47,335 nucleotides of DNA from Bacteroidales bacterium (GTDB lineage: Bacteria > Bacteroidota > Bacteroidia > Bacteroidales > UBA932), in NCBI GenBank assembly GCA_028686425.1, contig JAQUBZ010000017.1:1-47335 (forward strand), given 5' to 3'. The notes beneath the pieces were generated by a model. That model was given only the letters and a program-made list of their open reading frames with translations. It was not told the DNA's origin and did no database searches. A program made the translations under genes and the position numbers. This document shows positions 32,816 to 40,977 of this stretch, piece after piece (position 1 is the first letter of the stretch; each line of letters starts with the position of its first letter).

Positions 32816-35800
32816 ATGAAGAGATTGAAGTTATTTGTGATTGCCATGCTTGCATGCAGTGTGGCATTTGCACAAACCAAAGTTACCGGTAAGGTGACTT
32901 CTTCTGCTGATGGTACACCCATTCCGTTCGCGAATGTAGTTGTCAAAGGGACTATGACGGGTGTCGCATCACTTGATGACGGAACGTATGTTTTGGAAAA
33001 TGTACCCAAAAATGCCGTTCTTGTTTTTTCTTCCATCGGATTTGTTTCTCAGGAAATCGCTTTAAACGGGAGGAGTGTTGTTAACGCTGCTCTTGCTCCT
33101 GACACAAATGCGTTGGAAGAGGTAATGGTTGTAGCTTATGGTACAGCTAAAAAGGGAACATACACCGGTTCCGCATCGGTTGTTAAATCCGATGCAATCA
33201 AGGATGTTCCTACTGTGGCTTTTGAACAAGCTTTGAATGGTAAAGTTGCCGGTTTACAGGTGACTACCACTTCAGGACAGGCCGGTTCTTCATCAAGCAT
33301 CCGTATCCGCGGTATCGGTTCAATGAATGCTTCAAACGAACCTCTGTATGTTATAGACGGTGTTCCTGCAATGTCCGGAAGTTCCGGGCAGATGGGTGAC
33401 TACATCTATACATCAAACAACGTCATGGCTACCTTGAATCCATCGGATATTGCATCTGTTACAGTGTTGAAAGATGCTGCTGCTTCTGCTTTGTATGGTT
33501 CGCGTGCAGCCAACGGCGTTATCGTTGTAACAACAAAGAGAGGTAAAGAGGGAAAGCCGACAGTTTCGTTCAAGGCATCCGTAGGTTTGACTCCGACATG
33601 GGCGACTGACAACTATGAGACGGCAAGTCCTCAAGAAAATGTCAATATGCTTTACATGGTATTCCACGATTATCGTACATCCAACGGTAAGTCTGAGGCT
33701 GATGCCAATGCATACGCTCTTAGACAGTTGAACAATAAGTGGAATCAATTCGGTTATGATTTTACAACTAACGGTACAGGCCTGTACGACAATGTAAACA
33801 TAAAAGGGAGAACGGATGGTATCGAAAATCACGACGGTATCTATTTTGACTGGGATGATGCATATTTCAGAACAGCCGTCTACCAAACTTATGATTTGTC
33901 GGTCAGTGGAGGTACGGACAAGACTAATTATTACACATCTTTGTCTTACACTAAAGAGCAGGGCCGTGTGTATGTCAATGAATTTGACCGTATTTCGGGA
34001 CGTGTCAATGTCTCTCAAAAGGTTGGCAAATATATTGACTTTACAACCAATGTGAATATCGCCAATACCGACAAGAGCGGTTTCAACGATACCAGAAGTA
34101 CCACAGGCAACTACTTCATGCAGGTGAGAAACTTGTTGTGGCCTGTATATTGGCCGACAGATTACAAGACAGGTGATCCTTGGACGGCAAGATATGCAAG
34201 TTTGGCTCAAAATATGTTGTATTACAACGATTTGTGGGACAACTCATCAAAGACTTTGAAGCTTTCAGTAAGCGAAACATTGGGCATTAAATTCACGGAT
34301 TATCTGAATTTGCGCTCAATTTTTTCTTATGACGACACAAGAGTCAGAGATCATATCTATTATAGTGCAGAACACTTTAGCGGAAGCTCTGTCAATGGTT
34401 CCGTAACCGAAATGACAACTGAATATACAAAGATGGTTTCCTCTACAACCTTAAACTTCAATAAAGAGTTCGGCAAACACAATGTTTCAGCTCTCGTTGG
34501 TTTCGAGGCAGAAAGAAACAATACGGACTTTATGCGTGCTTCAGGCGAAGACCTTCCTGTCAGTGCACTTCATACGGTAGCTACTGCCGGTGTCCTTGAC
34601 GCAAACGCATATTATTGGGGCAACTCAATGGTTTCAATCCTTTCACGCGCCGAATACAACTACAACAACAAATACTACGTATCAGGATCTTATCGTCGTG
34701 ACGGTTCATCAAGACTTGGAGAAGTATCTCGTTGGGGTAACTTCTGGTCGGTGGCCGGATCATGGAGAATCAGCAATGAAGATTTCATGCAGAACCAGGA
34801 CATCATCAGCAACTTGAGATTGAGAGCATCTTATGGTGTCAATGGAACTCTTCCATCAAGCAACTACGGATGGCGTTCTCTGACAAGCTACTCTTCTAAA
34901 TATATGGAATCTCCGGGTGGAGCATTGAGCAATGCTGCCGATGCCGAATTGTCTTGGGAGACCAACTATACTTCAAACCTCGCTTTGGAATTCGGATTGT
35001 TTGACAACAGACTTTCCGGTACTGTCGAATATTTTAACAGAGATTCCAAAGATTTGTTGCAGGACGTTCCTATTTCTTATATTACAGGTTTCAGCTCTAC
35101 CCTTCAAAATGTAGGTGAGATTAATAACCACGGTTTTGAAATAGAGATTGCCGGTGATATTATAAAGAACTCATCTTTCAGATGGAGTGCAGGTATTAAT
35201 GCTTCAATCCTCAAATCAACTGTCACTAAGTTGTATGATGGTCAGGACATTATCTGGGCAGATCCTACAGGAGGAGATAGCAGGGCTTATTATATTTACA
35301 GAGAAGGCGAATCCACATTGGCTTTCTGGGGTAGAGAATGGGCAGGTGTCGATTCAAAGAATGGTGCCAATATCTGGTATTCAAACAACAACAATTCCGA
35401 CTTCACTATGGACGGACGTAATGTCGTATATGATTTGAATGACGCTGACGAAGTTATTATAGGTAACGCCATTCCAAAAATGTTCGGTGGTTTCAACACC
35501 GATATTGAATGGAAGGGAATCACTTTAGGCCTTAATTTCACCTACAAGATTGGTGGTGATTTGATGGACGGTGCTTCAAGGGACATAGCTGATGACGGTT
35601 ACTATTGGAACCGTATCAGAGGTCAATACTACTATGATAATATGTGGACAGAATCCAATCCAAACGGAACTCAGCCTAAGTTGAGAGGTACAGACCTTGA
35701 AGACTCTATGGAAAGAAGCAGCCGTCACCTTTGGAACGCTTCATATTTAAGACTGAAAACCATCAGCGTAGGCTACTCTATTCCTACCAATCTGGTTAAG

Positions 35801-35962
35801 AAAGCCGGTCTTTCTGCAGCAAGAGTTTATTTCAACGGTAGCAACTTGTGGACTATTTCAAAATATAAGATTGCAGACCCGGAAGTCAACCAATACGGAA
35901 CAAGAGGTTGGGAAACCCCTATTGGAAAGACCTATACCTTTGGTGTTGAATTGAGTTTTTAA
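32816..35962 (+). CDS. SusC/RagA family TonB-dependent outer-membrane transporter (pair 2)
   Basis: This 1048-residue protein has a signal peptide (1-20). A carboxypeptidase-regulatory-like domain (about 22-108) matches that of pair 1 almost residue for residue around FANVVVKGTMTGVASLDDGT. The plug (about 115-235) has RIRGIGSMNASNEPLYVIDG and SRAANGVIVVTTKRGKEG. The long barrel ends in IGKTYTFGVELSF. SusC proteins form the outer-membrane channel for ligands bound by SusD. The paralogous pair on the other strand suggests a local inverted duplication followed by divergence of the barrel and of the SusD. Confidence 0.96.
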   Translation: MKRLKLFVIAMLACSVAFAQTKVTGKVTSSADGTPIPFANVVVKGTMTGVASLDDGTYVLENVPKNAVLVFSSIGFVSQEIALNGRSVVNAALAPDTNALEEVMVVAYGTAKKGTYTGSASVVKSDAIKDVPTVAFEQALNGKVAGLQVTTTSGQAGSSSSIRIRGIGSMNASNEPLYVIDGVPAMSGSSGQMGDYIYTSNNVMATLNPSDIASVTVLKDAAASALYGSRAANGVIVVTTKRGKEGKPTVSFKASVGLTPTWATDNYETASPQENVNMLYMVFHDYRTSNGKSEADANAYALRQLNNKWNQFGYDFTTNGTGLYDNVNIKGRTDGIENHDGIYFDWDDAYFRTAVYQTYDLSVSGGTDKTNYYTSLSYTKEQGRVYVNEFDRISGRVNVSQKVGKYIDFTTNVNIANTDKSGFNDTRSTTGNYFMQVRNLLWPVYWPTDYKTGDPWTARYASLAQNMLYYNDLWDNSSKTLKLSVSETLGIKFTDYLNLRSIFSYDDTRVRDHIYYSAEHFSGSSVNGSVTEMTTEYTKMVSSTTLNFNKEFGKHNVSALVGFEAERNNTDFMRASGEDLPVSALHTVATAGVLDANAYYWGNSMVSILSRAEYNYNNKYYVSGSYRRDGSSRLGEVSRWGNFWSVAGSWRISNEDFMQNQDIISNLRLRASYGVNGTLPSSNYGWRSLTSYSSKYMESPGGALSNAADAELSWETNYTSNLALEFGLFDNRLSGTVEYFNRDSKDLLQDVPISYITGFSSTLQNVGEINNHGFEIEIAGDIIKNSSFRWSAGINASILKSTVTKLYDGQDIIWADPTGGDSRAYYIYREGESTLAFWGREWAGVDSKNGANIWYSNNNNSDFTMDGRNVVYDLNDADEVIIGNAIPKMFGGFNTDIEWKGITLGLNFTYKIGGDLMDGASRDIADDGYYWNRIRGQYYYDNMWTESNPNGTQPKLRGTDLEDSMERSSRHLWNASYLRLKTISVGYSIPTNLVKKAGLSAARVYFNGSNLWTISKYKIADPEVNQYGTRGWETPIGKTYTFGVELSF

Positions 35963-35981
35963 TTAATAAATGAATATTAAT

Positions 35982-37454
35982 ATGAAAAAAATAAATATCA
36001 TACTTGCATTAATTTGTGTCTTCGCTTTTACGGCATGCGACAGCTTCCTTAATGTGGAGCCAAGTAATTATGCGGATTCTTCAACCTCCATCAAAAGTGC
36101 AGCCGATGCAGAGGTTATGATTAATGGTCTGATGCGTAAGATGACAAGTTCAAGCTATTATGGCAGAGAATTTCTTCTTTATGGAGACGCCAAAGGTGGA
36201 GACTTGACTATATTCACTGCCGGTTTTGGCGGTAATGCTCTTTATTATTTCAGCCACTCTCAGACGAGTAATGCTTATTCTGGTTTTTGGTCACAAATAT
36301 ACCACTGCCTTCTTCAAGCCAACAATATCATTATGAATATAGAAAAGCTTAAAGCGGAAGGCAGTCAGGATAATTATGATGATTTCCTCGGACAGGCATT
36401 GACGGCAAGAGCTTTGATGCATTTTGACCTTGTACGTCTGTATGGTAAGCCTTACAACATGGAAAAGAGCAGTTATGGAGTCCCTGTAGTCACAGCTCCT
36501 GTGGATGCATCAGCAAGACTTCTTCGCAACAGTGTTGAAGAGGTTTATACACAGATTGTTGCCGACTTGAATGCAGCAGCTCCTCTTCTTTCCAAGAAAG
36601 TGACCAACGGATACATCAACTACTATGCGAACCAGGCACTATTGTCAAAGGTTTATCTGTACATGGAAAATTATGCCGGTTCACTTGCAGCTGCCAAAAA
36701 TGTAATAGATGGTGGCAAATACTCTCTATATGCACCTTCAAAATGGGTTGCTTCATGGCAGTCGCAATTCGGCTCCGAATCAATCTTCGAGTTGGGCGTA
36801 TTTCCTAATGAAGGTGACCTCGGAACATCTTCTGTAGGTTGTTATTTGAGACGTAAGGGCCATGGCTCATCAAGCATTAACGGAAACTTCATGGCAAGTC
36901 AGTATTGGCTTAAAATAATGGGTGAAAATGACGTCAGATGGGGCGTTATGGATTGGGACCAGGCTACTGACGATAAAGGCAATCCTAATCATAAAGGCGC
37001 CTGCTACAAATACAGCGGAAGTACTTCACTTTCCGGTGACGGTAAAGGGAGCAGTACTGCTGTAAATATCAAAGTAATCCGTCTGTCTGAAGTTTATCTT
37101 AATGCAGCTGAAGCTGCGTTGATGAGCGGTGCAAAAGCTGAAGCAGCCAATTATTTGAATGCAATCAGCCAAAGAGATCCGGACATGCCTGCATACACTT
37201 CAAGCACAGTGTCTGTTGACGCCATACTACTTGAAAGAAGAAAAGAATTATTCTGCGAAGGTCAGTTGTTCCATGAAATGTGTCGTTTGAACAAAACCAT
37301 TCAATTTGATGACGACTATTTCGGAAATGGTACCACTTCTTCTTACAGAGAGACAACTATTGACAGAACATTCTTCAGATGTCGTCTTCCGATATGTCAG
37401 GATGAAATCAACGCCAATCCTGAAATTGAAAACCAACAGAATCCGGGATATTAG
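35982..37454 (+). CDS. SusD/RagB family nutrient-binding lipoprotein (pair 2)
   Basis: The protein is 490 residues from the ATG at 35982. An ATG at 35970 would add four residues before the same signal. The signal ends in FTAC (Cys19), followed by DSFLNVEPSNYADSS. Helical SusD features are GFWSQIYHCLLQANNIIMNI, FLGQALTARALMHFDLVRLY and ANQALLSKVYLYMENYAGSL. The C-terminal SusD block has RLSEVYLNAAEAALMSGAKA, LLERRKELFCEGQLFHEM and the end ANPEIENQQNPGY. It pairs with the SusC ending 19 bases upstream. Sequence similarity to the SusD of pair 1 is moderate, lower than between the SusC N-termini, which points to different ligands. Confidence 0.95.
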   Translation: MKKINIILALICVFAFTACDSFLNVEPSNYADSSTSIKSAADAEVMINGLMRKMTSSSYYGREFLLYGDAKGGDLTIFTAGFGGNALYYFSHSQTSNAYSGFWSQIYHCLLQANNIIMNIEKLKAEGSQDNYDDFLGQALTARALMHFDLVRLYGKPYNMEKSSYGVPVVTAPVDASARLLRNSVEEVYTQIVADLNAAAPLLSKKVTNGYINYYANQALLSKVYLYMENYAGSLAAAKNVIDGGKYSLYAPSKWVASWQSQFGSESIFELGVFPNEGDLGTSSVGCYLRRKGHGSSSINGNFMASQYWLKIMGENDVRWGVMDWDQATDDKGNPNHKGACYKYSGSTSLSGDGKGSSTAVNIKVIRLSEVYLNAAEAALMSGAKAEAANYLNAISQRDPDMPAYTSSTVSVDAILLERRKELFCEGQLFHEMCRLNKTIQFDDDYFGNGTTSSYRETTIDRTFFRCRLPICQDEINANPEIENQQNPGY

Positions 37455-37473
37455 GATTTATCGGACTTAAAAG

Positions 37474-37501
37474 AGCTGCTCCATTCGGGGCAGCTTTTTT
37501 T
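37474..37501 (+). terminator. Terminator of susCD pair 2
   Basis: AGCTGC (37474-37479) pairs with GCAGCT (37490-37495), followed by a T run. Confidence 0.85.
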
Positions 37502-37517
37502 ATGCCTGTAAATAATA

Positions 37518-37547
37518 TTGCTTTGTTGGTTAAATGTACTAATTTTG
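37518..37547 (+). promoter_or_regulatory. Promoter of the histidine-degradation operon
   Basis: TTG (37518-37520), 19 bases, TAATTTTG (37540-37547), 18 bases before the hutH ATG. No operator-like repeat is obvious. Confidence 0.78.
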
Positions 37548-37565
37548 CAATAAATAGTAATTTTT

Positions 37566-39047
37566 ATGAGCACTTTTAATATAGATGATAAGATTCACTG
37601 CCTATCAGATGTCAAAGTATTATTTGATTACGATTGCAAGATTGTATTGGGCAGTGAAGCAAAGGCAAGAATTGCCAAATGCCGGGAATATCTCGACAAC
37701 AGAATGAAGACACAGACAGAGCCGATATACGGTATAACCACGGGATTCGGTTCTTTATGTAATGTATCGGTTGATGATAAGGACTTATCCCAACTTCAGA
37801 CCAACCTTGTAATGTCTCATGCTTGCGGAGTGGGAGAGGAGATTTCCGAAGAAATTGTAAAACTCATGATAGCTTTTAAGGTTAAATCCCTTTCTTATGG
37901 TTATTCGGGAGTAAGAGTGGAAACAGTACAGAGATTGGTTGATTTCTTTAACAACAAGATTTATCCCGTAGTATATTCTCAGGGATCTCTCGGGGCTTCA
38001 GGGGACCTCGCTCCACTTGCTAATATGTGTCTGCCTCTGTTGGGAATGGGAGAAGTGAATTTTCAGGGCAAAAAATACGGCGGAGAGGAGATTAATGAAA
38101 TGTTTGGATGGGAGCCGTTGAGATTGGCCTCAAAAGAGGGGCTTGCTTTGTTGAACGGTACACAGTTTATGCTTGCACATAGTATTTGGTGTATTTATCA
38201 GTCAAAACGCCTTTCTGCTCTTGCCGATAAGATTGCAGCCTTGTCATTAGATGCTTTTGACGGTAGGATAGAGCCGTTTACTCCGGGAGTTCACGAGATA
38301 AGGCCTCATTCGGGACAGATAGCTACCGCCGAGATGATGAATTTCTACCTTGACGGAAGCGAATTGATAAAACAGCCGAAGAAGCATGTACAGGATCCAT
38401 ATTCTTTCAGGTGTGTTCCACAGGTTCATGGCGCATCAAAAGATGCCTTATCCCACATTGAGGGTGTCTTTACTACAGAGTTGAATTCCGCTACTGACAA
38501 TCCGACAATATTGCCTGATGAAGATTTAATCGTATCTGCAGGTAATTTTCACGGGCAGCCTCTTGCCATCAATCTCGATTTTCTTGCAATTGCCATGGCT
38601 GAACTTGGAAGTATCTCGGAAAGAAGAACATATCAATTGATTTCAGGAAAAAGGGGACTGCCTTCGTTTTTGGTAGCCCATCCGGGTCTTAATTCCGGCT
38701 TTATGATACCGCAATATGCTGCAGCATCAGTTGTAAGCCAGAACAAACAATTATGTATGCCGGCATGCGTTGATACAATTGACTCGTCACAAGGTCAGGA
38801 AGACCACGTGAGCATGGGGGCAAATGCCGCCACCAAGTGCATGAAGGTGATACAGAATGTCGAAAAAGTACTTGCCATCGAGCTGATGAATGCGGCTCAG
38901 GCCCTTGAGTTCAGACGTCCTTTGAAGACCTCTCCCATTCTTGAGGATTTTGTGGCGGAATATCGTGAATATGTGCCTTTTATAGAGGAAGATCAAGTGA
39001 TGTACACACATATTCAGCGCTCTATTTTATTTTTGCGTAATCAATAA
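37566..39047 (+). CDS. hutH: Histidine ammonia-lyase
   Basis: This 493-residue enzyme removes ammonia from L-histidine to give urocanate. The electrophilic MIO cofactor arises from Ala144-Ser145-Gly146 in GSLGASGDLAPLANM. Other active-site segments are Tyr55 in EPIYGITTGFG, RDNP-type TDNPTI with upstream LNSA, and SSQGQEDHVSMGANA. The length is close to the usual 500-510. It is the first gene of the hut operon and 6 bases separate its stop from hutI. The MIO family also contains phenylalanine and tyrosine ammonia-lyases, but the hut context and the sequence MSHACGVG support histidine. Confidence 0.96.
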   Translation: MSTFNIDDKIHCLSDVKVLFDYDCKIVLGSEAKARIAKCREYLDNRMKTQTEPIYGITTGFGSLCNVSVDDKDLSQLQTNLVMSHACGVGEEISEEIVKLMIAFKVKSLSYGYSGVRVETVQRLVDFFNNKIYPVVYSQGSLGASGDLAPLANMCLPLLGMGEVNFQGKKYGGEEINEMFGWEPLRLASKEGLALLNGTQFMLAHSIWCIYQSKRLSALADKIAALSLDAFDGRIEPFTPGVHEIRPHSGQIATAEMMNFYLDGSELIKQPKKHVQDPYSFRCVPQVHGASKDALSHIEGVFTTELNSATDNPTILPDEDLIVSAGNFHGQPLAINLDFLAIAMAELGSISERRTYQLISGKRGLPSFLVAHPGLNSGFMIPQYAAASVVSQNKQLCMPACVDTIDSSQGQEDHVSMGANAATKCMKVIQNVEKVLAIELMNAAQALEFRRPLKTSPILEDFVAEYREYVPFIEEDQVMYTHIQRSILFLRNQ

Positions 39048-39053
39048 GGATTT

Positions 39054-40334
39054 ATGGCAATATTGATTAAAAATATAAAAAAGCTCGTTCAGGTTGAGGC
39101 TGAAAATCCTAATCTTCGCAGAGGAAAGGAGATGTCCGTTCTTAATTGTATAGACAATGCCTACCTGCTCATCGATTGGGGGAAAATTGCCGATTATGGT
39201 GAGATGTCCGAACTTTTATATATGGCAGATACAGGTGTCACGCGGCTTGAAGAGTTGGAAAAGATTGTGGATAATGTAATTGATGCCACCGGCAAAATGG
39301 TATTTCCTTCATTTTGTGATTCGCACACCCATCTTGTATATGCAGGAAGTCGTGAAATCGAATTTATGGATAAAATCCGGGGGCTTTCATATCAGGAGAT
39401 TGCCCGTAGAGGCGGAGGTATTCTCAATTCTGCAAAATTGCTGCATGAGACATCTGAAAATGAATTGTTTCGTCAGGCAATGACACGTGTTGATGAGATT
39501 ATCCGCTTCGGTACGGGGGCTGTAGAGATAAAAAGCGGATACGGCCTCAATCCTGAAGATGAGATTAAGATGCTTCGTGTAATAAGGCGCATTTCTCAGG
39601 AAAGTCCGTTAACGGTAGTCCCTACATTTTTAGGAGCACACGCTTTCCCTGAAAAATATAAAAATGACCATGAAGGTTATGTTTCCGAGATAATAAATGA
39701 AATGATACCCGTAGTTGCTTCTGAAGGTCTTGCCGACTACATAGATGTATTTTGCGAAAATGGATTTTTCTCTGTCGAAGATACCGACAGAATACTGAAT
39801 GCGGGGATGAAATACGGATTGAGGGCCACTGTGCACGCCAATCAGATGAGTGAGTCCGGAGGTGTGGAGGTAGGTGTGAAATATAATGCAATATCAGTTT
39901 CTCATTTGGAATTTACTTCAGATAAACAATATAAATGTTTGGCGGAATCGCAAACAATTGCTAACTTGCTGCCCGGTGCAACTTTCTTCCTTGAAATGGA
40001 GTATCCGTCTGCAAGGAGGATGCTTGACGAATATCAGGTGGCAGTTGCCCTTGCAACCAATTACAACCCCGGTTCGTGCCCTTGCGGCGATATGAAATTT
40101 ATAACATCTTTAGCTTGTCTCAAGATGAAAATGACTCCGGAAGAGGTCTTTAATGCTGTAACAATCAATGGTGCGTACGCAATGGGATTGGGTGAATCCC
40201 ACGGTTCGATTACCCGTGGCAAGTGTGCGAATGTATTTATTACAAAGGATATACCTTCGTATGAATTTATTCCGTACTCTTTCTCTACACCTTTAATAGA
40301 TACAGTAATACTTCAAGGAGAGATATATGAATAA
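39054..40334 (+). CDS. hutI: Imidazolonepropionase
   Basis: This 426-residue amidohydrolase opens the imidazolone ring of 4-imidazolone-5-propanoate to N-formimino-L-glutamate. The metal site starts at His91 and His93 in FCDSHTHLVYAG. Family segments follow: YQEIARRGGGI, VEIKSGYGL, the metal-binding ATVHANQMSESGG, ISVSHLEFTSD, and LATNYNPGSCPCGDM near the end. Together they are specific for HutI rather than other amidohydrolases. The substrate normally comes from urocanate hydratase (HutU), for which no gene is present in the window. The 3' end overlaps the next gene by 8 bases. Confidence 0.96.
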   Translation: MAILIKNIKKLVQVEAENPNLRRGKEMSVLNCIDNAYLLIDWGKIADYGEMSELLYMADTGVTRLEELEKIVDNVIDATGKMVFPSFCDSHTHLVYAGSREIEFMDKIRGLSYQEIARRGGGILNSAKLLHETSENELFRQAMTRVDEIIRFGTGAVEIKSGYGLNPEDEIKMLRVIRRISQESPLTVVPTFLGAHAFPEKYKNDHEGYVSEIINEMIPVVASEGLADYIDVFCENGFFSVEDTDRILNAGMKYGLRATVHANQMSESGGVEVGVKYNAISVSHLEFTSDKQYKCLAESQTIANLLPGATFFLEMEYPSARRMLDEYQVAVALATNYNPGSCPCGDMKFITSLACLKMKMTPEEVFNAVTINGAYAMGLGESHGSITRGKCANVFITKDIPSYEFIPYSFSTPLIDTVILQGEIYE

Positions 40335-40974
40335 TTGTTATAAGACCCCTATGGGAGAGTTGCAAATCGAAGTATTTGGCCACGCTTCCGTATTGTTTAC
40401 CATCAACGGCAAGAATATCTATCTTGACCCTTACGGCGAGGTGTGCAGTTTTGAAGGGAAAGCTCCGGCCGATTTGATTTTGATAACTCACAATCATTAC
40501 GACCATTATGATAAAAAGGCTTTTTCCAAAATTACCACTCCGAAGACATTGTTTATCGTGAGCAGTGATGTTCCTAAGGTTAACAGCAAATATACAGTTC
40601 TTCAGAATGAAGAGGCTTGTGATTATGAAGGGATTCATATCAAGGCGATTGCGGCGTACAATGTTAAAAATATGAGATCGGATGGCCAGCCTTTCCATCC
40701 GAGAGGAGTCGGCAATGGATACATCATGTATTTTAATGGTTTTACGGTTTATATAGCCGGAGATACGGAATTAATCCCGCAGATGAAGAGTGTGACATAT
40801 TCCGATATTGCCTTTTTGCCGAAAAATCTTCCTTACACCATGTCCGATGATGAATTTATTGAAGCGGCCAATCTGATTAAGCCTAAGTTTCTGTATCCGT
40901 ATCATTATGATGACATAGATGTATCGAAGCTTAAAAAATTTCTTGATTTGGGAATTACATTAGTTGAAAAATAA
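40327..40974 (+). CDS. Metallo-beta-lactamase-fold hydrolase within the hut operon
   Basis: This 215-residue cytosolic protein has the metallo-beta-lactamase motif HNHYDH (55-60) and an early His19 in VFGHASVLF. GDTELIP (around 140) supplies the Asp ligand, and a late YPYHYDDIDV supplies the last His. The pattern matches the UlaG-like/YtkL group of Zn-dependent hydrolases. It overlaps hutI by 8 bases and ends 3 bases before ftcD, so it is cotranscribed and translationally coupled with the hut genes. The role in histidine breakdown is not established. Possibilities are hydrolysis of a side product or an amidohydrolase-like step. No signal peptide is present. Confidence 0.85.
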   Translation: MNNCYKTPMGELQIEVFGHASVLFTINGKNIYLDPYGEVCSFEGKAPADLILITHNHYDHYDKKAFSKITTPKTLFIVSSDVPKVNSKYTVLQNEEACDYEGIHIKAIAAYNVKNMRSDGQPFHPRGVGNGYIMYFNGFTVYIAGDTELIPQMKSVTYSDIAFLPKNLPYTMSDDEFIEAANLIKPKFLYPYHYDDIDVSKLKKFLDLGITLVEK

Positions 40975-40977
40975 TAT

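Noticed and set aside
33413-34210. A 265-codon minus-strand frame inside susC of pair 2.
   Set aside because: It is antisense to a conserved TonB-dependent transporter, has a Cys/Ile/Arg-rich composition typical of shadow frames, and has no promoter or family pattern.
37566-39047. Phenylalanine or tyrosine ammonia-lyase in place of histidine ammonia-lyase.
   Set aside because: The MIO enzyme is followed directly by hutI and ftcD, and its active-site segments fit histidine ammonia-lyase.
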